From Warburgia ugandensis (lineage: Eukaryota; Streptophyta; Magnoliopsida; Canellales; Canellaceae), in assembly GCA_035236585.1 (NCBI GenBank), contig CP141128.1:23093618-23157617 (forward strand): a DNA stretch of 64,000 nt, written 5' to 3'. Positions within the stretch are counted from its first letter, which is position 1. Each line of letters begins with the position of its first letter. Positions 35,854 to 48,288 of the stretch are shown here, in pieces. Both the position numbers and the translations under genes were made by a program. The notes under the pieces are model-generated. The model did not search any database. It was not told the DNA's origin and saw only the letters and a list, made by a program, of their open reading frames with translations.

Positions 35854-36220
35854 CATTTTAGTGCATGTTGGTTTCTAATGTGTATGGAGATTGAAGTATT
35901 AGGTGTATATGATGTTTGGTTTTTAATGTTTATAAAGATTGCTTGAAGTATCAAGTGTATAGAATGTTTGTTATTCAATGTATACATAGGTGGCAATGTA
36001 CCAAGAAAGATGTGGATGTATTGTAGTGGATGTTGGTTTTTCATGTTTGTGGAGATTGAAGTATTAGGTGTATATGACGTTTGTTATCCAATGTATACAG
36101 GTGGTATTGTATTAATGGATAAATGTTGTACCATAACAGGTTTTGGATGTTTATAAAGATTTTTTGAGTATCACATGTACATATATAAGATGTTTGTTAT
36201 TCAATTGTATACAGGTGATA
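35826..36220. repeat. Imperfect direct repeats after the CACTA-1 transposase
   Basis: Five diverged copies of GAAGTATTAGGTGTATATGA, often followed by TGTTTGTTATTCAATGTATA, at about 35836, 35896, 35945, 36057 and 36165. Spacing is irregular. Confidence 0.7.
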
Positions 36221-36239
36221 CTGCTCAAATAAAAAATTG

Positions 36240-36900
36240 GGAAAAAAATACTTATAAAGTCATGTAGGATAAACGACTTCAAATATATAAAATTTTGAAG
36301 TTGTTTATCCCTAAACAGCTTTAAAAGTGTAAACTTTTGAATTCATTTAGGGCTAAGCGACTTCGAAAGTATGAACTTTTGAAGTCGTTTAGTGAAAGCA
36401 ACTTCAAAATTCCATCAAAAAGTCCACAACTTTGAAGTTGTTTATAGATGAGTGACTTCAAAAGATTAGACTTTTGAAGTCTTTTATTGTAAGTGACTTG
36501 AAAATTCCATCAAAAAGGTTAGAATTTTGAAGTCACTTAGATAAAAAGGACTTCAAAAGTCACCAACTTTAGAAGTTGTTTAGGCTAAGTGACTTTAAAA
36601 GTCCATCAAAAAGGCTGGGCTTTTGAAGTCCCTTTGGGTAAAAACAACTTCAAAAGTCACCGTCTTTTAAAGTCATTTGGCTAAGCAACTTCAAAAGTCA
36701 AATACATTTGAATTCACTTAGACTAAACAACTTTAAAAATTGGTGACTTTTAAAGTCATTTGTTGAAGTGACTTCAAAAGTACATGATTTTTAAAGTCAT
36801 TTACCTAAATGACTTTAAAAGCGGGTGACTGTCCAAGTTGGCTCAATAGAAGTCGCAACTTCAATTATCCTTTATAACCGACTTTAAAAGCCCATGTCTT
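36240..36900. repeat. CACTA-1 3' subterminal inverted-repeat array
   Basis: Many short palindromic units such as GACTTCAAAAGTC and CTTTTGAAGTCGTTT alternate in both directions. Arrays like this near the ends of CACTA elements are where their transposase proteins bind. A related array lies in CACTA-2 at 41020-41562. Confidence 0.85.
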
Positions 36901-36906
36901 GTAACA

Positions 36907-37590
36907 TACAAGAAATTGATTTGATTACCTAGATGAATCAAGGATCTGTTAAACAAATACTATAGTTATCTTATGAGGGTTCTTGAGGGGCACTTACTAT
37001 CAATATGTTCCATCCACCATAAAGCAGTAAACGTGCAATGCAAGTACAAAGAAAATAAACTAATGCCTTCTATATGCTATCTAACCAAGTATTAAAAAGG
37101 TGCACAACTAATGCAATAGTTATAATAAATGACTTTAATCTATATGAGTTACACTACCAGCCAATATGCAAATTACACCAAATGCAACTATACTAGGAAA
37201 TATAAGGTAAAGTGAGAAAATTTTATAGTGGGATTTTTTATGAAGATCAAGTGTGGGCCAACATATCCTACACTTGCCTTATTTTATTACAACCCATTTA
37301 AAATTGAATAATAATTTGCAAATTACAATGGGACCTCACTACAATTTCACTATAAAAAAATTTAATCCATAATCTAAGAAATCAAATAAATCCTAATTTA
37401 ATGAAACATTGGCCACCAGATTGCCACCACTCCTTTGCTAAATTCCCCTCGCACAAAACAAGATATGTCAATTTTTGAAGAACTAGCAAAATATGCAAGA
37501 ATGATGTAAAAATCCTAATCTAATGCAACCTAAATGTAGGACTAAAGGTAAATAATCTAAATAAAGATCCAACCATAAATCCATTACAAC
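36907..37590 (-). other. 5' leader of the Athila-like element
   Basis: Non-coding sequence between the CACTA-1 right end and the primer site. The - strand begins directly at the primer site and has no long open frame. The gag gene that should follow is absent. Confidence 0.6.
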
Positions 37591-37608
37591 TTCCTAGCAA
37601 TAGCGCCA
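37591..37608 (-). other. Primer-binding site, tRNA-Asp type
   Basis: The - strand reads TGGCGCTATTGCTAGGAA, close to TGGCGCCGTTGCCGGGGA, the complement of the tRNA-Asp 3' end used by Athila elements. It lies six bases inside the 5' LTR edge. Confidence 0.85.
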
Positions 37609-37614
37609 AAAACT

Positions 37615-40213
37615 TGGTGTAGCTTTCAATTTTACTTGCAAGTACATGAATCAATATAGTAATTGCATGCGAGAGAGGTTGATTCCATGAGAAATCTCAT
37701 AGAATTTTCAATTGATTGGATCTAATTTAAGTTGCTTATCTCAACCAAAGAAAGATGGTTTTAACTAAACTAGGAATTTAAACAACATGGAATGGGAAGC
37801 ATGCACTAAATTAGAAACTACAACTAAGGAAACTTTCTAAAAATAAAGATATTAAATGAAATTAAAAAAATTTCTAACTAACATGCATTCAATCAAAGAA
37901 ATTAATGCAAAACTAGCATGAATGAGCCTAGGAAACTTAAAGTAAAGAAACTTGCTAAAAAATGAAACTTTCCTAAACTAAAGTAAGAAACTTACTAAAA
38001 CTAAAACTTTCTAAAACTAATTTAGAAACTTTCTGAACTAACCTAATATGGAAACAACTAACTAATGTTGAACTAAAATCAAACAATTAACTAAGCAAAA
38101 CTTAAGGGCAAGTCACCTAAGTACCATGCTCATGAATCAAAAGCATCCCAAAATGAGATCTAATCAAAGAACTAACTAAATACCCTAAAAATATAAATTG
38201 TTCCTAAAGAATAAAGAAAATGTGATGTATCCATTGCTGGAAATTAAACATGAACATCAAGTGAAAAAATTCTAGTTTTCAAGCACTTACGAAAATCAAA
38301 TCAAACCAAGCATGGAAATCAAAGTAACAATTATTTTTTATGCAAGATAACACTCAAGATCTAAACTACTTTGCTACCAAAAAAAAGCATCGACAAGGAA
38401 CTTCAAATAGCTTTGTTGAATCAAAGGTAAAAATACACCCAAAATGGTGATTGTAATACATATGTGCAAATCTAAAAATGCACACTCTTCATGAACTAAA
38501 AATTGATTCAAATCAAAGCTAAAACACATTCCAATGCTCTCAAACTAAACTTAGATGATATGTAAGTGAGACCCAAAAGATAATCAAAAGAATAGATGGC
38601 TGGAATGATGGGCTTATCCAATGAAAAGTATGCCAAAACTAAGCTACCTCTAAAATAATAATAATAAAACAATAAATAATAAATAAAAATTGGATTTCAA
38701 GGAGGAAAAGCAAGGATTAAGCTACTTCTTCTCTTGGTTGTCACTACCAGAGAAGAAATAACTTGGATCTTTAATGAATAAGCAAGAAAAGCTAAGAAGA
38801 TGCAGTAAAGAACTAAGAGAAAGCTAGGAGGAATTATGCGTGTGAAACTAGAGCAACAAAACAAGAACAAAAGTAACTATGAAAATAATGAATTGAAATC
38901 AAACTACTAACCTAGAATTGAAGTGGAAAAAGCAAAGAAATACTTGAGGAATCCAAATAAGAATAATCCAAAATAAACCCCAATTCCAAAGCTCCACGAA
39001 TCACCAAGCTAGACTGCTACTTTCAACATTTTCTCACCAAACCTCTACTCAAAATTTGCATTGATCCATGGATTTTTATAGGTATTCAGGTTTTCAATGG
39101 TATGGCAACTATTCTAGGAAGGTAACATGCATGTAGATCTAGGGTTGCAGTAAGAAAAAGTTAGGTGGAGAGATGAGCTTAGCAAGGTGACATCATGGCA
39201 GCCATCTATAGAGGGGGGTGCCATTGTTTAGAGAGGTAGTGTCTTACTCCTCCCCTTCTAAATACATGGTGTTTGGTTGTTAGAAAAGAGAGAGAAATGG
39301 GAAGAATAAAAGATAGGAAATATGGGAAAGCGTCTAGGGTTTGAGGTCTTTTGAGTGTGACATAGCATTAGGGGTTTCATCATTAGGAAGCCACTTAGTG
39401 TAACAACCAAACAAGGGAGAGGCACCACTTTTTTAGGAGTTGCCTCCCTCCTTCAAGTAAAAATTGTGGAACCCCAGAATGGATTGCAAAAAAATATGAA
39501 AAATAGAAATGGAAAATATAATTTCTCTCTTAATGGGTCCATCCATGCATGATCATCTTAACTTTTAAAAATGTCGCTCAAAATATTCTAATTATTCCTT
39601 GAAATTCACAATTTTGTCATAGGTTAATTGCTTGAAATAGTGCTCTAGTCGTGTGACTCCATGCAGCTTGATGGCTTATTCCTTGGTGGATTTAGTGGCT
39701 AACTCCCTTGGCTTCAAAACTTGAATGACTTGGTTTCTTTAGGTTTCCTTATTAGACTAGGAAACCTCATGCATGGCTCCAATTCTCATGTAAAGGTGAT
39801 GGAATTACATGGCTTTTTAAACGGACCCTTTTAGTCACCTTTGATGCTTCCCATTGCCTTCTTGCCTACCTTAAGATGATCTTGAACCTTGATTTAGATT
39901 TGGGATGTTGAGATTTAGGCCTTTAATTCAATCTTTTGATCTTGATCTTCAATTCTCATCTCGATCAATTTAGGCTATTGGATCATCATTGTGATGTCTA
40001 CAAAAGAATATATACCCTAATTAAATTCTAAAAAATTATGATTTGATTACTCTGGATTAGCTTCTAAACCTGCAAAATATCAAACTTTTGATTAATTTTC
40101 TCAGAAATGCATGTTCTATGAAAGTAAAAAAAAAAACCCTATCATAATGTTGATACTTTATAATACATGAACTACTAATTTGATACATTTTATACAAAAT
40201 TGAACACTTATCA
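37615..40213 (-). mobile_element. 5' LTR of the Athila-like element
   Basis: The + strand starts TGGTGTAGCTTTCAATTTTA and ends GAACACTTATCA, then ATTGT. It aligns with the 3' LTR over nearly its whole length, with numerous substitutions and one large deletion near 38290. Confidence 0.92.
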
Positions 40214-40525
40214 ATTGTATGCATCTTGAAACATCAGTGCTACTGTACTATCTACTACACTTCCTACAGTGTCTTCTAATCTTACCTCCATTGTCAAGGA
40301 CTACCCATGTGGAAGTTCATCTCCATGCCAAATCCATGGGCGATAGCTTTCATCTATTCCATTGAAGCAAAGTTTCCTCTCAACACCAATACAATTACTT
40401 TTTTCAAGTTCCCACATTTCGAGCATGGACAATGCATGTGATTACATTCACCCCCTTCTCATATTCTTTTCATGTTCTTATCATATCCATCCAAGCATAT
40501 TTGCCCATTTTTTCAATAAATTGAA
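40214..40525 (-). pseudogene. CACTA-2 transposase, N-terminal fragment
   Basis: On the - strand it starts MGKYAWMDMIRT (compare MDKFTWMTVKRT in CACTA-1), has lost about 50 bases before the cysteine motif, and continues with GGGAACTTGAAAAAAGTAAT and a PWIWHGDEL segment. It ends in GATGCATAC at the ATTGT duplication and resumes at 16192. With 15641-16197 and 10788-10857 it forms one gene split by two retrotransposon insertions. Confidence 0.88.
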
Positions 40526-41562
40526 AATAATATGTGTGCGAAGATGTTAGACTTAAAAAGCTCAGCTAGGCATGTTATAGTACTATAGGTTTACAAGAAT
40601 TAGAAATGTTTGAAAAAACTGAATTATATGCATGCACACATGTAGAAATTTTCAATTAACAATGAAGAAAGATGCAAAACATGATAGGTACACTCAAAAA
40701 AAAAAAAAAAACTTTAAAAAGGGAAGTTTCTAACCATAACCATGCGTGTAAAATATATCAAGCATGCATATATATGAGACAAACAAGAAGATACTAACCA
40801 ACACCAATTGATATCAACTAGAAATATATCTATAAGTAATGCCAATTCACAGTTGATTTGGTAGAAGATAGGCACAACGAAAATCAACCTATATGAATGA
40901 TTTGGTTGAGGAAAGCCACAACAAAAATCAACCTATATGAATTTCAGCTTCTATATAGGTGAAGACATTAGGAACTAAAAAGCCAGAAGACAATACCAAA
41001 CCTCTTGTAACAAAGTACTACTTCTAAAGTTGGTTTCAGAAAAGGACTTTAGCAGTACACAATTTTAAAGTTGTTCAAGAAAAATGACTTTAAAAGTTCA
41101 TTTTATGGAAATGATTTCTCAAATCTTTTCCTGTAAAAAAAAAAAAAAAAAAAGTATTCCTACCAAAGTAAGTTAGATGATTTTGAAGTTGTTTTTTGGA
41201 AACGACTTTATAATCATGGACTTTAGAAGTTATTTCTATAAAATGACTTTAAAATTCTATACTTTTAAAGTTGTTTTCTGAAAAATGACTTCAAAAGTCC
41301 ATGGTTTCAAAGTCATTTCCAGAAAACAACTTCAACAGTATGGACTTTTGAAGTCCTTTTATAGAAAAAGACTTTAAAAATATTGTCATGCAATAAAAAA
41401 AATTTCCATGCCAAACTAAAGAAGTTGTTCTTTTACAACTGGACTTCTTAAGTATGGTTTTTAGTCTTTTTTTTTTATAAATGACTTGTAAATTATTTAT
41501 GAACTAGGTAGTTAAAAAACCAACTTCTTTATGCCAACCTTAAAAGCACCACTTTAGTAATG
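40526..41562 (-). mobile_element. CACTA-2 5' end with subterminal array
   Basis: Upstream non-coding region of CACTA-2, then a subterminal array (41020-41562) of units such as GACTTTAAAAGTT and TTTTAAAGTTGTTTTC. The right end, read inward on the - strand, is CATTACTAAAGTGGTGCTTT, a decayed CACTAC... terminus that aligns with the CACTA-1 end through GGGCTTTTAAAGTCGGTTAT-like sequence. Poly-A runs lie at 40694-40711 and 41135-41154. The other end of CACTA-2 is not identified. Confidence 0.72.
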
Positions 41563-42650
41563 CTTTTAGATTATTACCAACCTATTTAGCTCCTCCTATC
41601 TTTCAAACTTGTTTTACCACTTACCAATTAAATCCTTACTTTGTCAACCACTTCACACCCTTCTTAGTTAGCTGTGGATAATTTGAGTAAACAAATGTGA
41701 TGGCAGAGCTAGTTGTTTAAATACCAACGCAGTTGATTAGCTGAGGCCACTATAGTTACAATAACTCTTCTTGTTCCAAGAAAGTCCTATGAGCTCAAAA
41801 GATGGTAATCTCTTCTAATTGATTTTAATTAATTTGTAAAGGCTAGGGTTGTATGTAAGATGATGATTAACCTAGGCAAGCCAAGAGGTGGTGATGAAAT
41901 CCACCCCTAATCTCATAGAGTTGAGTGCCCTTACTAATCAATTTCTTCACACCATGACAATTCTATCAATCATATAATCAACTTAAAGCATTAAATGTCC
42001 CCAAAAATTGTAAGAAAAGTAGTAAACCATTGTGTCTACCTTTATGCTACTTAATAAAGGGTTAGGGCCTTAATAGACTGATATTATAACCTTAACAGCT
42101 CCTATATCCACGGGTTACAGTCAAGCTTAGGCTATCCCTTCTTAAGATGTGCAGCTAATGCAAAGTCCTAATAATTTGCAACATTAATTGATGAATGCAA
42201 GCTATATGATATTATACTACAAACCACAATGCAAAACTAATTACTATGCAATTCCTAATCTAGGAAATGTAAGGAGATAGAATGCTTATAGTGGGGTCCT
42301 TGATCAAATATTCTCAAATAAGGGTGAGACCGTGTACATAACAACCCCTCTTCCAAGTTAGGACGGCACACCCTTGACCTATATTATTACAACCCTTATT
42401 GGAATAAATCGAGATTAAAATAAAGTTACAATGCATCCTTTCTACAATTCACTCAAAAATAAAAAATATAAGCCTATTAGATTTGAAATTCTCCTCCAAA
42501 TTCGTCTCTAAATTTTGGTAAATTTTAAAATATAATTTAGTGTCAATTAATATAGGAATTATGCAAAACATTTGCAACTAATGTGCATGAAAACCTAAAC
42601 TAATACTAGTGGTAAAGTAACTTAGGTCTCAACCAAAATTCCATTCCAAG
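41563..42650 (-). other. 5' leader of an older Athila-like element
   Basis: Non-coding sequence that aligns on the same strand with 61640-62700: both contain TTTAAATACCARCRCAGTTGATTA, GGGCCACTA..AGTT and GGTCCTATGAGCTYRAAAAG-like lines in the same order. It joins a primer site on the right and is cut on the left by CACTA-2, so the gag and pol of this element are not seen next to it. Confidence 0.72.
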
Positions 42651-42668
42651 TCCCCGGCAATGGCACCA
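42651..42668 (-). other. Primer-binding site, tRNA-Asp type
   Basis: The - strand reads TGGTGCCATTGCCGGGGA, differing at two positions from the tRNA-Asp complement TGGCGCCGTTGCCGGGGA. Confidence 0.88.
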
Positions 42669-42975
42669 TAAACTTGATGCGTTCTAATTATAACTATACG
42701 CACATGGATCTATTAAAGTCTAGGATTACACAAGTATGAGTCCATCCCCCGAGGACTGAAATTTGGAAATTTGAGAATTTCAATTAATATCTAACCAAAT
42801 TACCTTAACTAAGCCAGTGAATTAAGAAATAAATAAGCAATTAATCTTGATACTAAAGAGATATACAATTAACAAGTTAACTAAAGTCTATGGTTTAGAA
42901 TCCACCATATTCAATTTAAAAAATATCACTTTCAAGTTACTTAGGTGTTTCTATTAAAAATACTTAAAGTCTATA

Positions 42976-44929
42976 TGTTGTGTATTTTAAGGTTAAACTC
43001 ACAAGCACACGAATCAGTTGTAGTACAAATGTGCAAGTGAGGCCAATCCCACGAGGAATCAAATGGTTTGTGTGTTAAGTGGGCCTAGCCAAAGAGAGTG
43101 GTTTTTTAACTTAAACTAAGAATTAAAGTAGCATGTGAACATGACATAAATTTAAAATATGAAATGTAAAAGTAAGCAAACCGAGATAGAAACTTTCCTA
43201 CAATAATTTCTATAAATATCACTTTCCTAAAGTAAAACTTCCTAATAATGAAATTTAGAAACTTCCTAACTAATATACAACTAGCTAATGGAAACTAAAT
43301 GTATGAAAGTATCCAAATTAAGTAAGAAAATACAGGATGTAGTGTAAATTAAATTCTAGAATCAAACAAAGAAGATGCACACTATACTAAGGAAACATAC
43401 TTCATTTGATTGAAAAGATTACAGCTTGTTGTGCCATATATATTACAAGTCCTAATTGAAACTTGCACAATAAGGTTGCGCACCATTCAAGATACAAAAT
43501 AAGATATTAAACTTCAGTCTTAAACAATCCAACATCCACCAATTATCATGAGCATCAATCCAAAAGAGAATAAGAAAAAGAAAGTGAAAGTGAAAGAAAT
43601 GAGAACAAAGGCAATGGGAGTACAAGGAATCTTGATCTAAGAACCACACTCTCTTGGTTGTCACTACAAGAAAAGTATTGCACTTAGACTCAAAGATGTA
43701 AGCTTTGAACAAGAACTAAACAAGCTAGGAAAACTAAGGTGCAAAGTAGGGAGAATAATGCCTAAACCTATGGACTAAAGAAACATAGAATCAAAGGCAA
43801 TAAAATAAGGAAAAAGACAAGGAACTAACCTTAACTTCAAAGAGAATTCAAGCATGAAATAAAGATCATAATCCCAAGAAAGAAGGCATGGAATGCTAGT
43901 GGAAGATGGCAAGCTCCAAGGATGACTGCATTGAAGGAGTTGGAGAGGGAGAAGAGATGGGAAGGAGGGAGATGCCCCCTATATGTTTCCAAATTCATGG
44001 AATCCCTTGTGGGCACTATTTAGAGGTGTTTTTAACTCATTATAAGGTGACCTACGTGAGAAAGAATGGTTGGATGAGGTTGGAAAAAGAATGGATGGGT
44101 AGAATTAGGTGTGGTGGTTGTTTTGGGTAATCATAAGGAGGGAACATGGTGGGAAATATTTCCATTTTTCTCCCACACATGGAGAATCTTATGGAAGAAT
44201 GATGTGGTTGGTGGGATGGGAGAGAAAAGAGGGGGACAATAAATGATGGAAAGAGAGAAAAATAATAAGCCACCAATTCTTCCTTTAATTATGACACTCC
44301 ACAAGGATGATTTATTCGACTTATGCATTGGATTCTCCTTAAATCAGGGCTTTTCCATAAAGCATGGCTCAAATGGCTTGATGGCTTGCTTTGAGGGCTC
44401 AATTGGCTTAGCTTGATAGCTCACTACTTTTGCTTTGATGGCTTGGCTAGGCTTCATGGCCCTCTTAGCTTATCACCTTTCTTCATGGTTTACATGGCTT
44501 GAGTGGATCCCATGCAAAGGTGGTGGACTTTGCATGGCTTGTACATGGGCCCACTTTAGCCACCTATGACTTCTTGAATTCTATCCTTTGCTTGCCTTGA
44601 TCCTTGATTTCACTTTGGATTGATAATATTTAAGCTTTGACTTGAACTTTGGTCTTGATTTTCATTTTTCATCTCCCTCAATCTCGATCGTCGAATCGTC
44701 ATCTCAACTACTACAAAAGATGAAAAAACTAATTAAATCCAAAAAAAATATGATTATTCACTTACATACCTTGAATTAGCTTCTGAACCTACAAATTAGA
44801 AATATTTGGTATATTAGGTCAGAAACACATGTGTTATAAGTTTCGACCAAAAAGCCTATTTTAACGCTATAAGCTATACCACATGGGCAACTAATTGTGT
44901 TATTTTTATACAAAATTGAATACTTATCA
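42976..44929 (-). mobile_element. Solo LTR, Athila-like (2.0 kb)
   Basis: It starts TGTTGTGTATTTTAAGG and ends GAATACTTATCA, with the perfect 5-bp duplication CTATA (42971-42975 and 44930-44934). It shares the CACAAGCACACGAATC line near its left end and the TGATAAGTATTCAATTTTG start on the - strand with the other Athila-like LTRs. Open frames inside (43452-44328) are not called. Confidence 0.9.
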
Positions 44930-47900
44930 CTATATTTTCTCATTTTTTTGGATTTTGCATAATTTAGTTTATTATTTCCAATACAACTTGTCTTCTTAAG
45001 CACAAATTGTCTAAAATTCTCAAAACCAATTAATTAACTTATTTGCTTTCTAAAATATAGCATATACATGATATAACTTATGAAAAGAATACTAAATATA
45101 TAAGTTAATTTTTTATTTCGTAAATTGATAATAAGCACTGCTTATCTAAGATACCATAAGTGAATATACTTAAACCTAATATGGCTTCATGCTAACCCTA
45201 GAATGAAATTTGGCCGAGCATATTAAACAATATTCTAATCTTATTATTATGAATATGACACTCATTAAGTTACTTTAAAATTAATCTTAACTATAGCTAA
45301 AAGAAAGAAAACCAAAGGTAAACATCTTACTAGCTAAAGAATGAAAGCACACTTTATTCCACTACAAACAGAAAAAATTACATGAGTAAAACATATAAAC
45401 AAAGCATAGACTTTCCTTACAGAATGGAATAGATTTCATTACTTCTCTTGCCTTATCACTCAACAAGACTCCTTTAGAAACTCTTCAAACCCATGATACC
45501 ACCTTGCTTTCCTCCACAACATAATGACTTAGCTTTTGTCATATCACTGAACCAAGCTATAAATCATTACCTTACGAGCCACTTTTTCTTAAGGAGAAAT
45601 ACTCAACCAACAATGGAGGGAGATGATGGAAATATGGGTGTTATGAATTTTAAGGAGAAAGAGATATAGAAGTGGGATGTTGTTGTTTTAAATAAACTTG
45701 CAAGCACATGAATTATTTACAATATAGCATGCTACTGAGGTCAATCCCACGAGAAGTGAACTATTATGATGCTAATGGTCCCTACTTTAAACTATCTAAC
45801 CTAGCTAAATTCAAGTGATTTTTATCCTAAACTAACAATGGAAATTAAAACAAGAAATGGAAACTAAGCAAAAATAAGAAGCATGCTAAATGTAAAACTT
45901 TCCTAAAACATGCACTTTCTAAAATTAAAACTTTCCTAAATTAAAAACTTCTAATATTATGACTTCCTAAAGTAAAACATTCCTAAAATGCAATTTAACA
46001 ACTTTCCTAAACTAACTTTCCTAACCATGAAATAAACTACTAATCCAATAGAAACACACTTTAATAAACTACATTCCTAATTACGCAAAACTAAGAAAAG
46101 TAAGCTGCCAAATCAACTATTTTAACAAGTATGAAAAATTGATTACTTCCCAACTAACTAAGATGCAAACTAATGGAATCCAACTACAATCAAACTAGAA
46201 AAAAATAAATGAAAGCCATTACTAACAATAATGAAAAGAAAACTACCCAATTAACATACATGTAACCATGGAATGGTATGCATGATTCATTGGATAGGAG
46301 TGGATTTAATCAACTACTTTGGAAACCTGAGCATGCAATCTATTTCTAAAATTAACTAAGCTATCTAAAAATCTAATTGGACTCTTGAAAAGTCAAGTGA
46401 ACAAAGATTGTATTGTGCTGGAAATTAACATACACCATTCATGCAGAGAAATTCCAGAAGTAATGTAATTGAAACTTTTAATGACTATAACATGTAAAAT
46501 ATGGAATTAATCACTTCTAATGCATTCAAACATTCAAGGAAAAAAGTTAGTTTACTTCTGGACATGAACATGAATTGAAAATTCCACTAATCTCATTGAA
46601 TCACATCCAAGAAGTCATCAACATAACACTCCATACATGTTGTTCAAATCTGAAACTTAAATGTTATTACAATGGTGTTCACTTAATCTAAATCACTCCT
46701 CAATTACAAGCCAAACTCTTCTTCAATTGTTCCAACATTCACTCATGAACAATAATTCTTGAAATCAAGGGATAAGCTTATGCAAAACTAAGGCAACAAT
46801 CAATGGAACTTAAACAACCAAAGCCGGATAATCAAGAGGGCTAAAAGAGAAATAAGATGAAATGACATCTAAAGAATAAAACTAGATTCAAGACGACTTC
46901 CCTTGGATTTCACTCCAAGGGAAAACCAAATTTGAATTTTAGTTTAAAAACAAGGAAAGCTAAAGGAAAACATAGCAAAAGATATCATGAAAAGAATAAA
47001 TTCTAGCAAAGGCTAACCAAGCTTCAAAGACGAATCAAAACCCAACAAATCCTAGGTCGAACACTTGAGGAAGGAGCATGAACCATGGACGTTTGTAGCA
47101 GCACCCAAAAAAATTGCAAAACATCAAAAAATTAAAGGAATAGGGATGGAATGAAGTGGACATCTCCTTCCTATGGAGGAGACGTTCTTTTACAATGGGA
47201 AAAAATTGTTGTTTTGATTGGGTTTTGGGCTGGTTTTATAAGGTTTGTCCTGTTTTTCCTATGGTAAGCTAGTATTAAGTTATGGTGGAGATTAAAGAGG
47301 GTTAATTTGAATGGATAGGATGGGGGGAAAAGGATAGACATCAAATAGGAAAGTGGTTGGAAAGAGGGCTATCTTAAGGAAGGGGAGTAGGTGGGAGATG
47401 CCTACTTTTTAGGAAGGGGCTTCTTCCCCCTTCCAAAATTGTTGGAAACTTGTGGTTTTAGGAAAGTAGGTGGGGATATGTTAAGAAAGAGGCAAGATGT
47501 GTCAGGTAGAGAAATTTAGTTGGTTGGGCAGTTTCCTAAGAGGTGGAAGGAGTGAGAGTTTTGAAAATTCGTAGTGCATCTTAAGGGTGAGGTGGATATT
47601 AAGGAAAAAGTGGGAAAAAGTGAGAAAAACTCTAAGAATTGGTTGCTCTTATCTAGTTGGTCCACATGCCCTCTTATTTTAATATATTTTTCCTTAATTA
47701 TCTTCAAAATAACTCATGGATAAATGTCACGACTCGGGTTTTTATATGATGCAATTTTGATAAAAAGGCGAGATCTCTTGTTTTATAAATATGAGATGCA
47801 TGAAAATTTTTCTCATTTGGAAAACAACCTTTCATAAAAATCCCGAGTGTGAAAACACATTCTCCAATAATTTAGCCATGGCAAAGTTTTAAATCAATAT

Positions 47901-48160
47901 TGTTCCCAAGAAAGTGTTAGTCACAGCCCCAGCTATTAGAGAGTAACTACAATCAAGTAACATTGAAAGATAAGATAGGGGTTTACTTACTTGTACTTAG
48001 CCTGTGTCTCCTAGTACAAACGTCCCTTGCCCTTAAGTATTTACGTTGTATCTAAAAAATGTTGAGGATTGGGGGAGTATATAATATACTCAGTAGGAGC
48101 CTATCACTACTAGTTTTATAAATGCATGAGATGTTTCAAAATCATATGCTCATTCAAAAC

Positions 48161-48288
48161 ATGCGTATGTTTGAATACTCGAGTTCAATATTAGTATAAG
48201 AATCCATAATCAACTGAAATTCATATGCGTATGTTTGAATACTCGAGTTCAATATCAGTATAAGAATCCATAATCAACTGAAATTCTC
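48161..48288. repeat. 64-bp tandem duplication in LTR A copy 2
   Basis: Two nearly identical units beginning ATGCGTATGTTTGAATACTC at 48161 and 48225. The other A copies have a single unit. Confidence 0.92.

Larger units (their letters stand above)
33786..36906 (+). mobile_element. CACTA-1 element (5' end missing)
   Basis: A CACTA (En/Spm) element inside the Athila-like element. It has a TNP2-type transposase pseudogene (34067-35853), a short-repeat stretch (35826-36220), and a 3' subterminal array of GACTTTTGAAGTC-type inverted repeats (36240-36900). The right end, read inward on the - strand, is GTTACAAGACATGGGCTTTT, a decayed CACTACAAGA-type terminus that aligns with the right end of CACTA-2 (41562). 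No left terminus or left subterminal array is visible, so the left boundary (about 33786) is approximate. Confidence 0.75.
16198..40213 (-). mobile_element. Athila-like Ty3/gypsy retrotransposon with nested insertions
   Basis: A 24-kb unit flanked by a perfect ATTGT duplication (16193-16197 and 40214-40218), inserted in the CACTA-2 transposase. In - sense the order is 5' LTR (37615-40213), tRNA-Asp-type primer site (37591-37608), leader (36907-37590), CACTA-1 insertion, a short pol remnant, an inserted LTR (32115-33720), reverse transcriptase and RNase H (30261-32114), integrase split by a long solo LTR (29815-30260 and 20921-21594), 3' non-coding region, and 3' LTR (16198-19104). No gag or protease is recognisable. 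The Athila assignment rests on the KEVLKLLDVGFIYPISD-type reverse transcriptase and the primer site. Both LTRs are present but clearly diverged, so this is an old insertion. Confidence 0.9.

Noticed and set aside
36240..36900. CRISPR-like array
   Set aside because: Units are palindromic, variable and without regular spacers, and lie at the end of a CACTA element in eukaryotic DNA.
37591..37608. tRNA-Asp gene fragment
   Set aside because: Only the 18 bases complementary to the tRNA 3' end are present, at the fixed position inside an LTR; it is a primer-binding site.
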